A stretch of 64,000 nt of DNA from Rallus limicola (Eukaryota > Chordata > Aves > Gruiformes > Rallidae), in the NCBI GenBank assembly GCA_022605955.1, contig JAKCOZ010000649.1:1-64000 (forward strand), given 5' to 3'. Shown in pieces: positions 22,284 through 34,955 of the stretch. The translations under genes were made by a program, and so were the position numbers. Numbering within the stretch: the first letter of the stretch is position 1; each line of letters starts with the position of its first letter. The notes under the pieces were generated by a model. That model searched no databases and was not told the origin of the DNA. It saw only the letters and a list, made by a program, of their open reading frames with translations.

Positions 22284-23273
22284 TGCCTTTCAGGCCTAGC
22301 TTCTTTACTTTGGGAGCTATTGCTGGACGTTTAGCATGTTTTGAACTGCAGTCTGCTAGGGCCGAGAAAAGCACCGTAGGAGGTTCCAGGCATGTTCCCT
22401 CTTTCCAGGCAAAGGAAAAGGCTGAGAGCCAAAGTGACACGGTCTGCTCGTGTGTCCTGTTAGGAGGTTTCAGACAAGCTATGCCTTTCAGGCCTAGCTT
22501 CTTTACTTTGGGAGCTATTGCTGGACGTTTAGCATGTTTTGAACTGCAGTCTGCTAGGGCCGAGAAAAGCACCGTAGGAGGTTCCAGGCATGTTCCCTCT
22601 TTCCAGGCAAAGGAAAAGGCTGAGAGCCAAAGTGACAGGGTCTGCTCGTGTGTCCTGTTAGGAGGTTTCAGACAAGCTATGCCTTTCAGGCCTAGCTTCT
22701 TTACTTTGGGAGCTATTGCTGGACGTTTAGCATGTTTTGAACTGCAGTCTGCTAGGGCCGAGAAAAGCACCGTAGGAGGTTCCAGGCATGTTCCCTCTTT
22801 CCAGGCAAAGGAAAAGGCTGAGAGCCAAAGTGACAGGGTCTGCTCGTGTGTCCTGTTAGGAGGTTTCAGACAAGCTATGCCTTTCTGGCCTAGCTTCTTT
22901 ACTTTGGGAGCTATTGCTGGACGTTTAGCATGTTTTGAACTGCAGTCTGCTAGGGCCGAGAAAAGCACCGTAGGAGGTTCCAGGCATGTTCCCTCTTTCC
23001 AGGCAAAGGAAAAGGCTGAGAGCCAAAGTGACACGGTCTGCTCGTGTGTCCTGTTAGGAGGTTTCAGACAAGCTATGCCTTTCAGGCCTAGCTTCTTTAC
23101 TTTGGGAGTTATTGCTGGACGTTTAGCATGTTTTGAACTGCAGTCTGCTAGGGCCGAGAAAAGCACCGTAGGAGGTTCCAGGCATGTTCCCTCTTTCCAG
23201 GCAAAGGAAAAGGCTGAGAGCCAAAGTGACAGGGTCTGCTCGTGTGTCCTGTTAGGAGGTTTCAGACAAGCTA
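22284..23273 (+). repeat. 5-monomer block, copy 1 (matches 28026-29015)
   Basis: The order is a gacacggtc monomer, two plain gagcta monomers, a second gacacggtc monomer, and a gagtta monomer. The same order recurs 5,742 bp (29 monomers) downstream. The fourth monomer has the private ctttctggcc, shared with the mark in the 9.4-15.7 kb unit. A monomer with ccctcattcc follows at 23472, and an equivalent one follows the second copy at 29412. That shift is 5,940 bp, so one monomer was gained or lost between copies. Confidence 0.8.
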
Positions 23274-23867
23274 TGCCTTTCAGGCCTAGCTTCTTTACTT
23301 TGGGAGCTATTGCTGGACGTTTAGCATGTTTTGAACTGCAGTCTGCTAGGGCCGAGAAAAGCACCGTAGGAGGTTCCAGGCATGTTCCCTCTTTCCAGGC
23401 AAAGGAAAAGGCTGAGAGCCAAAGTGACAGGGTCTGCTCGTGTGTCCTGTTAGGAGGTTTCAGACAAGCTATGCCTTTCAGGCCTAGCTTCTTTACTTTG
23501 GGAGCTATTGCTGGACGTTTAGCATGTTTTGAACTGCAGTCTGCTAGGGCCGAGAAAAGCACCGTAGGAGGTTCCAGGCATGTTCCCTCATTCCAGGCAA
23601 AGGAAAAGGCTGAGAGCCAAAGTGACAGGGTCTGCTAGTGTGTCCTGTTAGGAGGTTTCAGACAAGCTATGCCTTTCAGGCCTAGCTTCTTTACTTTGGG
23701 AGTTATTGCTGGACGTTTAGCATGTTTTGAACTGCAGTCTGCTAGGGCCGAGAAAAGCACCGTAGGAGGTTCCAGGCATGTTCCCTCTTTCCAGGCAAAG
23801 GAAAAGGCTGAGAGCCAAAGTGACAGGGTCTGCTCGTGTGTCCTGTTAGGAGGTTCCAGACAAGCTA
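23274..23867 (+). repeat. Three monomers linking the block to the next cassette
   Basis: The second of these (23472-23669) has ccctcattcc and the private gtctgctagtg near 23633. The third is a plain gagtta monomer whose tail has the variant ggaggttccagac near 23852. That variant precedes all three copies of the following cassette. Confidence 0.85.
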
Positions 23868-25253
23868 TGCCTCTCAGTCCTAGCTTCTTTACTTTGGGAG
23901 CTATTGCTGGACGTTTAGCATGTTTTGAACTGCAGTCTGCTAGGGCCGAGAAAAGCACCGTAGGAGGTTCCAGGCATGTTCCCTCTTTCCAGGCAAAGGA
24001 AAAGGCTGAGAGCCAAAGTGACAGGGTCTGCTCGTGTGTCCTGTTAGGAGGTTTCAGACAAGCTATGCCTCTCAGGCCTAGCTTCTTTACTTTGGGAGCT
24101 ATTGCTGGACGTTTAGCATGTTTTGAACTGCAGTCTGCTAGGGCCGAGAAAAGCACCGTAGGAGGTTCCAGGCATGTTCCCTCTTTCCAGGCAAAGGAAA
24201 AGGCTGAGAGCCAAAGTGACAGGGTCTGCTCGTGTGTCCTGTTAGGAGGTTTCAGACAAGCTATGCCTTTCAGGCCTAGCTTCTTTACTTTGGGAGCTAT
24301 TGCTGGACGTTTAGCATGTTTTGAACTGCAGTCTGCTAGGGCCGAGAAAAGCACCGTAGGAGGTTCCAGGCATGTTCCCTCTTTCCAGGCAAAGGAAAAG
24401 GCTGAGAGCCAAAGTGACAGGGTCTGCTCGTGTGTCCTGTTAGGAGGTTTCAGACAAGCTATGCCTTTCAGGCCTAGCTTCTTTACTTTGGGAGCTATTG
24501 CTGGACGTTTAGCATGTTTTGAACTGCAGTCTGCTAGGGCCGAGAAAAGCACCGTAGGAGGTTCCAGGCATGTTCCCTCTTTCCAGGCAAAGGAAAAGGC
24601 TGAGAGCCAAAGTGACAGGGTCTGCTCGTGTGTCCTGTTAGGAGGTTTCCGACAAGCTATGCCTTTCAGGCCTAGCTTCTTTACTTTGGGAGTTATTGCT
24701 GGACGTTTAGCATGTTTTGAACTGCAGTTTGCTAGGGCCGAGAAAAGCACCGTAGGAGGTTCCAGGAATGTTCCCTCTTTCCAGGCAAAGGAAAAGGCTG
24801 AGAGTCAAAGTGACAGGGTCTGCTCGTGTGTCCTGTTAGGAGGTTTCAGACAAGCTATGCCTTTCAGGCCTCGCTTCTTTACTTTGGGAGTTATAGCTGG
24901 ACGTTTAGCATGTTTTGAACTGCAGTCTGCTAAGGCCGAGAAAAGCACCGTAGGAGGTTCCAGGCATGTTCCCTCTTTCCAGGCAAAGGAAAAGGCTGAG
25001 AGCCAAAGTGACAGGGTCTGCTCGTGTGTCCTGTTAGGAGGTTTCAGACAAGCTATGCCTCTCAGGCCTAGCTTCTTTACGTTGGGAGCTATTGCTGGAC
25101 GTTTAGCATGTTTTGAACTGCAGTCTGCTAGGGCCGAGAAAAGCACCGTAGGAGGTTCCAGGCATGTTCCCTCTTTCCAGGCAAAGGAAAAGGCTGAGAG
25201 CCAAAGTGACAGGGTCTGCTCGTGTGTCCTGTTAGGAGGTTTCAGACAAGCTA
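23868..25253 (+). repeat. 7-monomer cassette, copy 1 (1,386 bp)
   Basis: The marks in order are ctctcagtcctagc, ctctcagg, two or more plain monomers, ggtttccgacaag leading into a monomer with gcagtttgc and ccaggaatg, a tail with gagagtcaaag, then cctcgcttc with gttatagctgg and gctaaggcc, then ctctcagg with ttacgttggg. The same order is found at 25848 and 29808. The fifth-monomer tail change gagagtcaaag interrupts the otherwise open reverse-strand frame in each copy. Confidence 0.93.
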
Positions 25254-25847
25254 TGCCTTTCAGGCCTAGCTTCTTTACTTTGGGAGTTATTGCTGGACGT
25301 TTAGCATGTTTTGAACTGCAGTCTGCTAGGGCCGAGAAAAGCACCGTAGGAGGTTCCAGGCATGTTCCCTCTTTCCAGGCAAAGGAAAAGGCTGAGAGCC
25401 AAAGTGACAGGGTCTGCTCGTGTGTCCTGTTAGGAGGTTTCAGACAAGCTATGCCTTTCAGGCCTAGCTTCTTTACTTTGGGAGTTATTGCTGGACGTTT
25501 AGCATGTTTTGAACTGCAGTCTGCTAGGGCCGAGAAAAGCACCGTAGGAGGTTCCAGGCATGTTCCCTCTTTCCAGGCAAAGGAAAAGGCTGAGAGCCAA
25601 AGTGACAGGGTCTGCTCGTGTGTCCTGTTAGGAGGTTTCAGACAAGCTATGCCTTTCAGGCCTAGCTTCTTTACTTTGGGAGTTATTGCTGGACGTTTAG
25701 CATGTTTTGAACTGCAGTCTGCTAGGGCCGAGAAAAGCACCGTAGGAGGTTCCAGGCATGTTCCCTCTTTCCAGGCAAAGGAAAAGGCTGAGAGCCAAAG
25801 TGACAGGGTCTGCTCGTGTGTCCTGTTAGGAGGTTCCAGACAAGCTA
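25254..25847 (+). repeat. Three gagtta monomers between cassette copies 1 and 2
   Basis: Three full-length monomers without private marks. The last ends in the ggaggttccagac tail that introduces the cassette. With the cassette they make a 10-monomer (1,980-bp) step from copy 1 to copy 2. Confidence 0.85.
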
Positions 25848-27233
25848 TGCCTCTCAGTCCTAGCTTCTTTACTTTGGGAGCTATTGCTGGACGTTTAGCA
25901 TGTTTTGAACTGCAGTCTGCTAGGGCCGAGAAAAGCACCGTAGGAGGTTCCAGGCATGTTCCCTCTTTCCAGGCAAAGGAAAAGGCTGAGAGCCAAAGTG
26001 ACAGGGTCTGCTCGTGTGTCCTGTTAGGAGGTTTCAGACAAGCTATGCCTCTCAGGCCTAGCTTCTTTACTTTGGGAGCTATTGCTGGACGTTTAGCATG
26101 TTTTGAACTGCAGTCTGCTAGGGCCGAGAAAAGCACCGTAGGAGGTTCCAGGCATGTTCCCTCTTTCCAGGCAAAGGAAAAGGCTGAGAGCCAAAGTGAC
26201 AGGGTCTGCTCGTGTGTCCTGTTAGGAGGTTTCAGACAAGCTATGCCTTTCAGGCCTAGCTTCTTTACTTTGGGAGCTATTGCTGGACGTTTAGCATGTT
26301 TTGAACTGCAGTCTGCTAGGGCCGAGAAAAGCACCGTAGGAGGTTCCAGGCATGTTCCCTCTTTCCAGGCAAAGGAAAAGGCTGAGAGCCAAAGTGACAG
26401 GGTCTGCTCCTGTGTCCTGTTAGGAGGTTTCAGACAAGCTATGCCTCTCAGGCCTAGCTTCTTTACTTTGGGAGCTATTGCTGGACGTTTAGCATGTTTT
26501 GAACTGCAGTCTGCTAGGGCCGAGAAAAGCACCGTAGGAGGTTCCAGGCATGTTCCCTCTTTCCAGGCAAAGGAAAAGGCTGAGAGCCAAAGTGACAGGG
26601 TCTGCTCGTGTGTCCTGTTAGGAGGTTTCCGACAAGCTATGCCTTTCAGGCCTAGCTTCTTTACTTTGGGAGTTATTGCTGGACGTTTAGCATGTTTTGA
26701 ACTGCAGTTTGCTAGGGCCGAGAAAAGCACCGTAGGAGGTTCCAGGAATGTTCCCTCTTTCCAGGCAAAGGAAAAGGCTGAGAGTCAAAGTGACAGGGTC
26801 TGCTCGTGTGTCCTGTTAGGAGGTTTCAGACAAGCTATGCCTTTCAGGCCTCGCTTCTTTACTTTGGGAGTTATAGCTGGACGTTTAGCATGTTTTGAAC
26901 TGCAGTCTGCTAAGGCCGAGAAAAGCACCGTAGGAGGTTCCAGGCATGTTCCCTCTTTCCAGGCAAAGGAAAAGGCTGAGAGCCAAAGTGACAGGGTCTG
27001 CTCGTGTGTCCTGTTAGGAGGTTTCAGACAAGCTATGCCTCTCAGGCCTAGCTTCTTTACGTTGGGAGCTATTGCTGGACGTTTAGCATGTTTTGAACTG
27101 CAGTCTGCTAGGGCCGAGAAAAGCACCGTAGGAGGTTCCAGGCATGTTCCCTCTTTCCAGGCAAAGGAAAAGGCTGAGAGCCAAAGTGACAGGGTCTGCT
27201 CGTGTGTCCTGTTAGGAGGTTTCAGACAAGCTA
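25848..27233 (+). repeat. 7-monomer cassette, copy 2 (1,386 bp)
   Basis: Same marks and order as 23868-25253 at a shift of 1,980 bp. Differences include gtctgctcctgtg near 26406, and ctctcagg rather than ctttcagg in the fourth monomer (about 26442). The ctctcagg form in the fourth monomer is shared with copy 3, so copies 2 and 3 are closer to each other. Confidence 0.93.
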
Positions 27234-28025
27234 TGCCTTTCAGGCCTAGCTTCTTTACTTTGGGAGTTATTGCTGGACGTTTAGCATGTTTTGAACTGCA
27301 GTCTGCTAGGGCCGAGAAAAGCACCGTAGGAGGTTCCAGGCATGTTCCCTCTTTCCAGGCAAAGGAAAAGGCTGAGAGCCAAAGTGACAGGGTCTGCTCG
27401 TGTGTCCTGTTAGGAGGTTTCAGACAAGCTATGCCTTTCAGGCCTAGCTTCTTTACTTTGGGAGCTATTGCTGGACGTTTAGCATGTTTTGAACTGCAGT
27501 CTGCTAGGGCCGAGAAAAGCACCGTAGGAGGTTCCAGGCATGTTCCCTCTTTCCAGGCAAAGGAAAAGGCTGAGAGCCAAAGTGACAGGGTCTGCTCGTG
27601 TGTCCTGTTAGGAGGTTTCAGACAAGCTATGCCTTTCAGGCCTAGCTTCTTTACTTTGGGAGCTATTGCTGGACGTTTAGCATGTTTTGAACTGCAGTCT
27701 GCTAGGGCCGAGAAAAGCACCGTAGGAGGTTCCAGGCATGTTCCCTCTTTCCAGGCAAAGGAAAAGGCTGAGAGCCAAAGTGACAGGGTCTGCTCGTGTG
27801 TCCTGTTAGGAGGTTTCAGACAAGCTATGCCTTTCAGGCCTAGCTTCTTTACTTTGGGAGTTATTGCTGGACGTTTAGCATGTTTTGAACTGCAGTCTGC
27901 TAGGGCCGAGAAAAGCACCGTAGGAGGTTCCAGGCATGTTCCCTCTTTCCAGGCAAAGGAAAAGGCTGAGAGCCAAAGTGACAGGGTCTGCTCGTGTGTC
28001 CTGTTAGGAGGTTTCAGACAAGCTA
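27234..28025 (+). repeat. Four plain monomers
   Basis: A gagtta monomer, two gagcta monomers and a gagtta monomer, all 198 bp, with no private variants noticed. They separate cassette copy 2 from the second copy of the 5-monomer block. Confidence 0.85.
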
Positions 28026-29015
28026 TGCCTTTCAGGCCTAGCTTCTTTACTTTGGGAGCTATTGCTGGACGTTTAGCATGTTTTGAACTGCAGTCTGCTA
28101 GGGCCGAGAAAAGCACCGTAGGAGGTTCCAGGCATGTTCCCTCTTTCCAGGCAAAGGAAAAGGCTGAGAGCCAAAGTGACACGGTCTGCTCGTGTGTCCT
28201 GTTAGGAGGTTTCAGACAAGCTATGCCTTTCAGGCCTAGCTTCTTTACTTTGGGAGCTATTGCTGGACGTTTAGCATGTTTTGAACTGCAGTCTGCTAGG
28301 GCCGAGAAAAGCACCGTAGGAGGTTCCAGGCATGTTCCCTCTTTCCAGGCAAAGGAAAAGGCTGAGAGCCAAAGTGACAGGGTCTGCTCGTGTGTCCTGT
28401 TAGGAGGTTTCAGACAAGCTATGCCTTTCAGGCCTAGCTTCTTTACTTTGGGAGCTATTGCTGGACGTTTAGCATGTTTTGAACTGCAGTCTGCTAGGGC
28501 CGAGAAAAGCACCGTAGGAGGTTCCAGGCATGTTCCCTCTTTCCAGGCAAAGGAAAAGGCTGAGAGCCAAAGTGACAGGGTCTGCTCGTGTGTCCTGTTA
28601 GGAGGTTTCAGACAAGCTATGCCTTTCAGGCCTAGCTTCTTTACTTTGGGAGCTATTGCTGGACGTTTAGCATGTTTTGAACTGCAGTCTGCTAGGGCCG
28701 AGAAAAGCACCGTAGGAGGTTCCAGGCATGTTCCCTCTTTCCAGGCAAAGGAAAAGGCTGAGAGCCAAAGTGACACGGTCTGCTCGTGTGTCCTGTTAGG
28801 AGGTTTCAGACAAGCTATGCCTTTCAGGCCTAGCTTCTTTACTTTGGGAGTTATTGCTGGACGTTTAGCATGTTTTGAACTGCAGTCTGCTAGGGCCGAG
28901 AAAAGCACCGTAGGAGGTTCCAGGCATGTTCCCTCTTTCCAGGCAAAGGAAAAGGCTGAGAGCCAAAGTGACAGGGTCTGCTCGTGTGTCCTGTTAGGAG
29001 GTTTCAGACAAGCTA
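28026..29015 (+). repeat. 5-monomer block, copy 2 (matches 22284-23273)
   Basis: Two gacacggtc monomers (near 28180 and 28774) are separated by two plain gagcta monomers and followed by a gagtta monomer, as in copy 1. The monomers after it are one with gctatttctgg (29016), one with gggctgag (29214) and one with ccctcattcc (29412). That is one monomer more than follows copy 1. Confidence 0.8.
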
Positions 29016-29807
29016 TGCCTTTCAGGCCTAGCTTCTTTACTTTGGGAGCTATTTCTGGACGTTTAGCATGTTTTGAACTGCAGTCTGCTAGGGCCGAGAA
29101 AAGCACCGTAGGAGGTTCCAGGCATGTTCCCTCTTTCCAGGCAAAGGAAAAGGCTGAGAGCCAAAGTGACAGGGTCTGCTCGTGTGTCCTGTTAGGAGGT
29201 TTCAGACAAGCTATGCCTTTCAGGCCTAGCTTCTTTACTTTGGGAGCTATTGCTGGACGTTTAGCATGTTTTGAACTGCAGTCTGCTAGGGCTGAGAAAA
29301 GCACCGTAGGAGGTTCCAGGCATGTTCCCTCTTTCCAGGCAAAGGAAAAGGCTGAGAGCCAAAGTGACAGGGTCTGCTCGTGTGTCCTGTTAGGAGGTTT
29401 CAGACAAGCTATGCCTTTCAGGCCTAGCTTCTTTACTTTGGGAGCTATTGCTGGACGTTTAGCATGTTTTGAACTGCAGTCTGCTAGGGCCGAGAAAAGC
29501 ACCGTAGGAGGTTCCAGGCATGTTCCCTCATTCCAGGCAAAGGAAAAGGCTGAGAGCCAAAGTGACAGGGTCTGCTCGTGTGTCCTGTTAGGAGGTTTCA
29601 GACAAGCTATGCCTTTCAGGCCTAGCTTCTTTACTTTGGGAGTTATTGCTGGACGTTTAGCATGTTTTGAACTGAAGTCTGCTAGGGCCGAGAAAAGCAC
29701 CGTAGGAGGTTCCAGGCATGTTCCCTCTTTCCAGGCAAAGGAAAAGGCTGAGAGCCAAAGTGACAGGGTCTGCTCGTGTGTCCTGTTATGAGGTTCCAGA
29801 CAAGCTA
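29016..29807 (+). repeat. Four monomers leading into cassette copy 3
   Basis: The monomer at 29412 has ccctcattcc and the one at 29610 has gaactgaag. The tail of the latter has ctgttatgaggttccag, a private G-to-T change near 29789 on top of the ggaggttccag variant seen before the other cassette copies. Confidence 0.85.
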
Positions 29808-31193
29808 TGCCTCTCAGTCCTAGCTTCTTTACTTTGGGAGCTATTGCTGGACGTTTAGCATGTTTTGAACTGCAGTCTGCTAGGGCCGAGAAAAGCACCG
29901 TAGGAGGTTCCAGGCATGTTCCCTCTTTCCAGGCAAAGGAAAAGGCTGAGAGCCAAAGTGACAGGGTCTGCTCGTGTGTCCTGTTAGGAGGTTTCAGACA
30001 AGCTATGCCTCTCAGGCCTAGCTTCTTTACTTTGGGAGCTATTGCTGGACGTTTAGCATGTTTTGAACTGCAGTCTGCTAGGGCCGAGAAAAGCACCGTA
30101 GGAGGTTCCAGGCATGTTCCCTCTTTCCAGGCAAAGGAAAAGGCTGAGAGCCAAAGTGACAGGGTCTGCTCGTGTGTCCTGTTAGGAGGTTTCAGACAAG
30201 CTATGCCTTTCAGGCCTAGCTTCTTTACTTTGGGAGCTATTGCTGGACGTTTAGCATGTTTTGAACTGCAGTCTGCTAGGGCCGAGAAAAGCACCGTAGG
30301 AGGTTCCAGGCATGTTCCCTCTTTCCAGGCAAAGGAAAAGGCTGAGAGCCAAAGTGACAGGGTCTGCTCGTGTGTCCTGTTAGGAGGTTTCAGACAAGCT
30401 ATGCCTCTCAGGCCTAGCTTCTTTACTTTGGGAGCTATTGCTGGACGTTTAGCATGTTTTGAACTGCAGTCTGCTAGGGCCGAGAAAAGCACCGTAGGAG
30501 GTTCCAGGCATGTTCCCTCTTTCCAGGCAAAGGAAAAGGCTGAGAGCCAAAGTGACAGGGTCTGCTCGTGTGTCCTGTTAGGAGGTTTCCGACAAGCTAT
30601 GCCTTTCAGGCCTAGCTTCTTTACTTTGGGAGCTATTGCTGGACGTTTAGCATGTTTTGAACTGCAGTTTGCTAGGGCCGAGAAAAGCACCGTAGGAGGT
30701 TCCAGGAATGTTCCCTCTTTCCAGGCAAAGGAAAAGGCTGAGAGTCAAAGTGACAGGGTCTGCTCGTGTGTCCTGTTAGGAGGTTTCAGACAAGCTATGC
30801 CTTTCAGGCCTCGCTTCTTTACTTTGGGAGTTATAGCTGGACGTTTAGCATGTTTTGAACTGCAGTCTGCTAAGGCCGAGAAAAGCACCGTAGGAGGTTC
30901 CAGGCATGTTCCCTCTTTCCAGGCAAAGGAAAAGGCTGAGAGCCAAAGTGACAGGGTCTGCTCGTGTGTCCTGTTAGGAGGTTTCAGACAAGCTATCCCT
31001 CTCAGGCCTAGCTTCTTTACGTTGGGAGCTATTGCTGGACGTTTAGCATGTTTTGAACTGCAGTCTGCTAGGGCCGAGAAAAGCACCGTAGGAGGTTCCA
31101 GGCATGTTCCCTCTTTCCAGGCAAAGGAAAAGGCTGAGAGCCAAAGTGACAGGGTCTGCTCGTGTGTCCTGTTAGGAGGTTTCAGACAAGCTA
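29808..31193 (+). repeat. 7-monomer cassette, copy 3 (1,386 bp)
   Basis: Third occurrence of the cassette, 3,960 bp (20 monomers) after copy 2. It shares ctctcagtcctagc, gtttccgac, gcagtttgc, ccaggaatg, gagagtcaaag, cctcgcttc, gttatagctgg, gctaaggcc and ttacgttggg. It differs in having gagcta rather than gagtta in the fifth monomer, and gctatccctctc near 30994. Confidence 0.93.
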
Positions 31194-34100
31194 TGCCTTT
31201 CAGGCCTCTCTTCTTTACTTTGGGAGCTATTGCTGGACGTTTAGCATGTTTTGAACTGCAGTCTGCTAAGGCCGAGAAAAGCACCGTAGGAGGTTCCAGG
31301 CATGTTCCCTCTTTCCAGGCAAAGGAAAAGGCTGAGAGCCAAAGTGACAGGGTCTGCTCGTGTGTCCTGTTAGGAGGTTTCAGACAAGCTATGCCTTTCA
31401 GGACTCTCTTCTTTACTTTGTGAGCTATTGCTGGACGTTTAGCATGTTTTGAACTGCAGTCTGCTAGGGCCGAGAAAAGCACCGTAGGAGGTTCCAGGCA
31501 TGTTCCCTCTTTCCAGGAAAAGGAAAAGGCTGAGAGCCAAAGTGACAGGGTCTGCTCGTGTGTCCTGTTAGGAGGTTTCAGACAAGCTATGCCTTTCAGG
31601 CCTAGCTTCTTTACTTTGGGAGTTATTGCTGGACGTTTAGCATGTTTTGAACTGCAGTCTGCTAGGGCCGAGAAAAGCACCGTAGGAGGTTCCAGGCATG
31701 TTCCCTCTTTCCAGGCAAAGGAAAAGGCTGAGAGCCAAAGTGACAGGGTCTGCTCGTGTGTCCTGTTAGGAGGTTTCAGACAAGCTATGCCTTTCAGGCC
31801 TAGCTTCTTTACTTTGGGAGCTATTGCTGGACGTTTAGCATGTTTTGAACTGCAGTCTGCTAGGGCCGAGAAAAGCACCGTAGGAGGTTCCAGGCATGTT
31901 CCCTCTTTCCAGGCAAAGGAAAAGGCTGAGAGCCAAAGTGACAGGGTCTGCTCGTGTGTCCTGTTAGGAGGTTTCAGACAAGCTATGCCTCTCAGCTTTA
32001 GCTTATTTACTTTGGGAGCTATTGCTGGACGTTTAGCATGTTTTGAACTGCAGTCTGCTAGGGCCGAGAAAAGCACCGTAGGAGGTTCCAGGCATGTTCC
32101 CTCTTTCCAGGCAAAGGAAAAGGCTGAGAGCCAAAGTGACAGGGTCTGCTCGTGTGTCCTGTTAGGAGGTTTCAGACAAGCTATGCCTTTCAGGCCTAGC
32201 TTCTTTACTTTGGGAGCTATTGCTGGACGTTTAGCATGTTTTGAACTGCAGTCTGCTAGGGCCGAGAAAAGCACCGTAGGAGGTTCCAGGCATGTTCCCT
32301 CTTTCCAGGCAAAGGAAAAGGCTGAGAGCCAAAGTGACAGGGTCTGCTCGTGTGTCCTGTTAGGAGGTTTCAGACAAGCTATGCCTCTCAGGCCTAGCTT
32401 ATTTACTTTGGGAGCTATTGCTGGACGTTTAGCATGTTTTGAACTGCAGTCTGCTAGGGCCGAGAAAAGCACCGTAGGAGGTTCCAGGCATGTTCCCTCT
32501 TTCCAGGCAAAGGAAAAGGCTGAGAGCCAAAGTGACAGGGTCTGCTCGTGTGTCCTGTTAGGAGGTTTCAGACAAGCTATGCCTTTCAGGCCTAGCTTCT
32601 TTACTTTGGGAGCTATTGCTGGACGTTTAGCATGTTTTGAACTGCAGTCTGCTAGGGCCGAGAAAAGCACCGTAGGAGGTTCCAGGCATGTTCCCTCTTT
32701 CCAGGCAAAGGAAAAGGCTGAGAGCCAAAGTGACAGGGTCTGCTCGTGTGTCCTGTTAGGAGGTTTCAGACAAGCTATGCCTTTCAGGCCTCTCTTCTTT
32801 ACTTTGGGAGCTATTGCTGGACGTTTAGCATGTTTTGAACTGCAGTCTGCTAAGGCCGAGAAAAGCACCGTAGGAGGTTCCAGGCATGTTCCCTCTTTCC
32901 AGGCAAAGGAAAAGGCTGAGAGCCAAAGTGACAGGGTCTGCTCGTGTGTCCTGTTAGGAGGTTTCAGACAAGCTATGCCTTTCAGGCCTCTCTTCTTTAC
33001 TTTGGGAGCTATTGCTGGACGTTTAGCATGTTTTGAACTGCAGTCTGCTAAGGCCGAGAAAAGCACCGTAGGAGGTTCCAGGCATGTTCCCTCTTTCCAG
33101 GCAAAGGAAAAGGCTGAGAGCCAAAGTGACAGGGTCTGCTCGTGTGTCCTGTTAGGAGGTTTCAGACAAGCTATGCCTTTCAGGCCTAGCTTCTTTACTT
33201 TGGGAGCTATTTCTGGACGTTTAGCATGTTTTGAACTGCAGTCTGCTAGGGCCGAGAAAAGCACCGTAGGAGGTTCCAGGCATGTTCCCTCTTTCCAGGC
33301 AAAGGAAAAGGCTGAGAGCCAAAGTGACAGGGTCTGCTCGTGTGTCCTGTTAGGAGGTTTCAGACAAGCTATGCCTTTCAGGCCTAGCTTCTTTACTTTG
33401 GGAGTTATTGCTGGACGTTTAGCATGTTTTGAACTGCAGTCTGCTAGGGCCGAGAAAAGCACCGTAGGAGGTTCCAGGCATGTTCCCTCTTTCCAGGCAA
33501 AGGAAAAGGCTGAGAGCCAAAGTGACAGGGTCTGCTCGTGTGTCCTGTTAGGAGGTTTCAGACAAGCTATGCCTTTCAGGCCTAGCTTCTTTACTTTGGG
33601 AGTTATTGCTGGACGTTTAGCATGTTTTGAACTGCAGTCTGCTAGGGCCGAGAAAAGCACCGTAGGAGGTTCCAGGCATGTTCCCTCTTTCCAGGCAAAG
33701 GAAAAGGCTGAGAGCCAAAGTGACAGGGTCTGCTCGTGTGTCCTGTTAGGAGGTTTCAGACAAGCTATGCCTTTCAGGCCTAGCTTCTTTACTTTGGGAG
33801 CTATTGCTGGACGTTTAGCATGTTTTGAACTGCAGTCTGCTAGGGCCGAGAAAAGCACCGTAGGAGGTTCCAGGCATGTTCCCTCTTTCCAGGCAAAGGA
33901 AAAGGCTGAGAGCCAAAGTGACAGGGTCTGCTCGTGTGTCCTGTTAGGAGGTTTCAGACAAGCTATGCCTTTCAGGCCTAGCTTCTTTACTTTGGGAGTT
34001 ATTGCTGGACGTTTAGCATGTTTTGAACTGCAGTCTGCTAGGGCCGAGAAAAGCACCGTAGGAGGTTCCAGGCATGTTCCCTCTTTCCAGGCAAAGGAAA

Positions 34101-34955
34101 AGGCTGAGAGCCAAAGTGACAGGGTCTGCTCGTGTGTCCTGTTAGGAGGTTTCAGACAAGCTATGCCTTTCAGGCCTAGCTTCTTTACTTTGGGAGCTAT
34201 TGCTGGACGTTTAGCATGTTTTGAACTGCAGTCTGCTTGGGCCGAGAAAAGCACCGTAGGAGGTTCCAGGCATGTTCCCTCTTTCCAGGCAAAGGAAAAG
34301 GCTGAGAGCCAAAGTGACAGGGTCTGCTCGTGTGTCCTGTTAGGAGGTTTCAGACAAGCTATGCCTTTCAGGCCTAGCTTCTTTACTTTGGGAGTTATTG
34401 CTGGACGTTTAGCATGTTTTGAACTGCAGTCTGCTAGGGCCGAGAAAAGCACCGTAGGAGGTTCCAGGCATGTTCCCTCTTTCCAGGCAAAGGAAAAGGC
34501 TGAGAGCCAAAGTGACAGGGTCTGCTTGTGTGTCCTGTTAGGAGGTTTCAGACAAGCTATGCCTTTCAGGCCTAGCTTCTTTACTTTGGGAGTTATTGCT
34601 GGACGTTTAGCATGTTTTGAACTGCAGTCTGCTAGGGCCGAGAAAAGCACCGTAGGAGGTTCCAGGCATGTTCCCTCTTTCCAGGCAAAGGAAAAGGCTG
34701 AGAGCCAAAGTGACAGGGTCTGCTCGTGTGTCCTGTTAGGAGGTTTCAGACAAGCTATTCCTTTCAGGCCTAGCTTCTTTACTTTGGGAGTTATTGCTGG
34801 ACGTTTAGCATGTTTTGAACTGCAGTCTGCTAGGGCCGAGAAAAGCACCGTAGGAGGTTCCAGGCATGTTCCCTCTTTCCAGGCAAAGGAAAAGGCTGAG
34901 AGCCAAAGTGACAGGGTCTGCTCGTGTGTCCTGTTAGGAGGTTTCAGACAAGCTA
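31194..34955 (+). repeat. Nineteen monomers, weakly ordered, includes a cctctcttc pair
   Basis: The monomer at 31194 has cctctcttc and gctaaggcc. The one at 31392 has aggactctc and tttgtgagc. The monomers at 31986 and 32382 share gcttatttac and ctctcagg, and the first also has ctctcagctttagc. A tandem pair with cctctcttc and gctaaggcc sits at 32778-33173 and reappears as a pair at 49010, 53366 and 59894. Single private changes include gcttgggcc near 34237, gcttgtgtg near 34524 and gctattccttt near 34756. No repeated order stands out. Confidence 0.85.
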
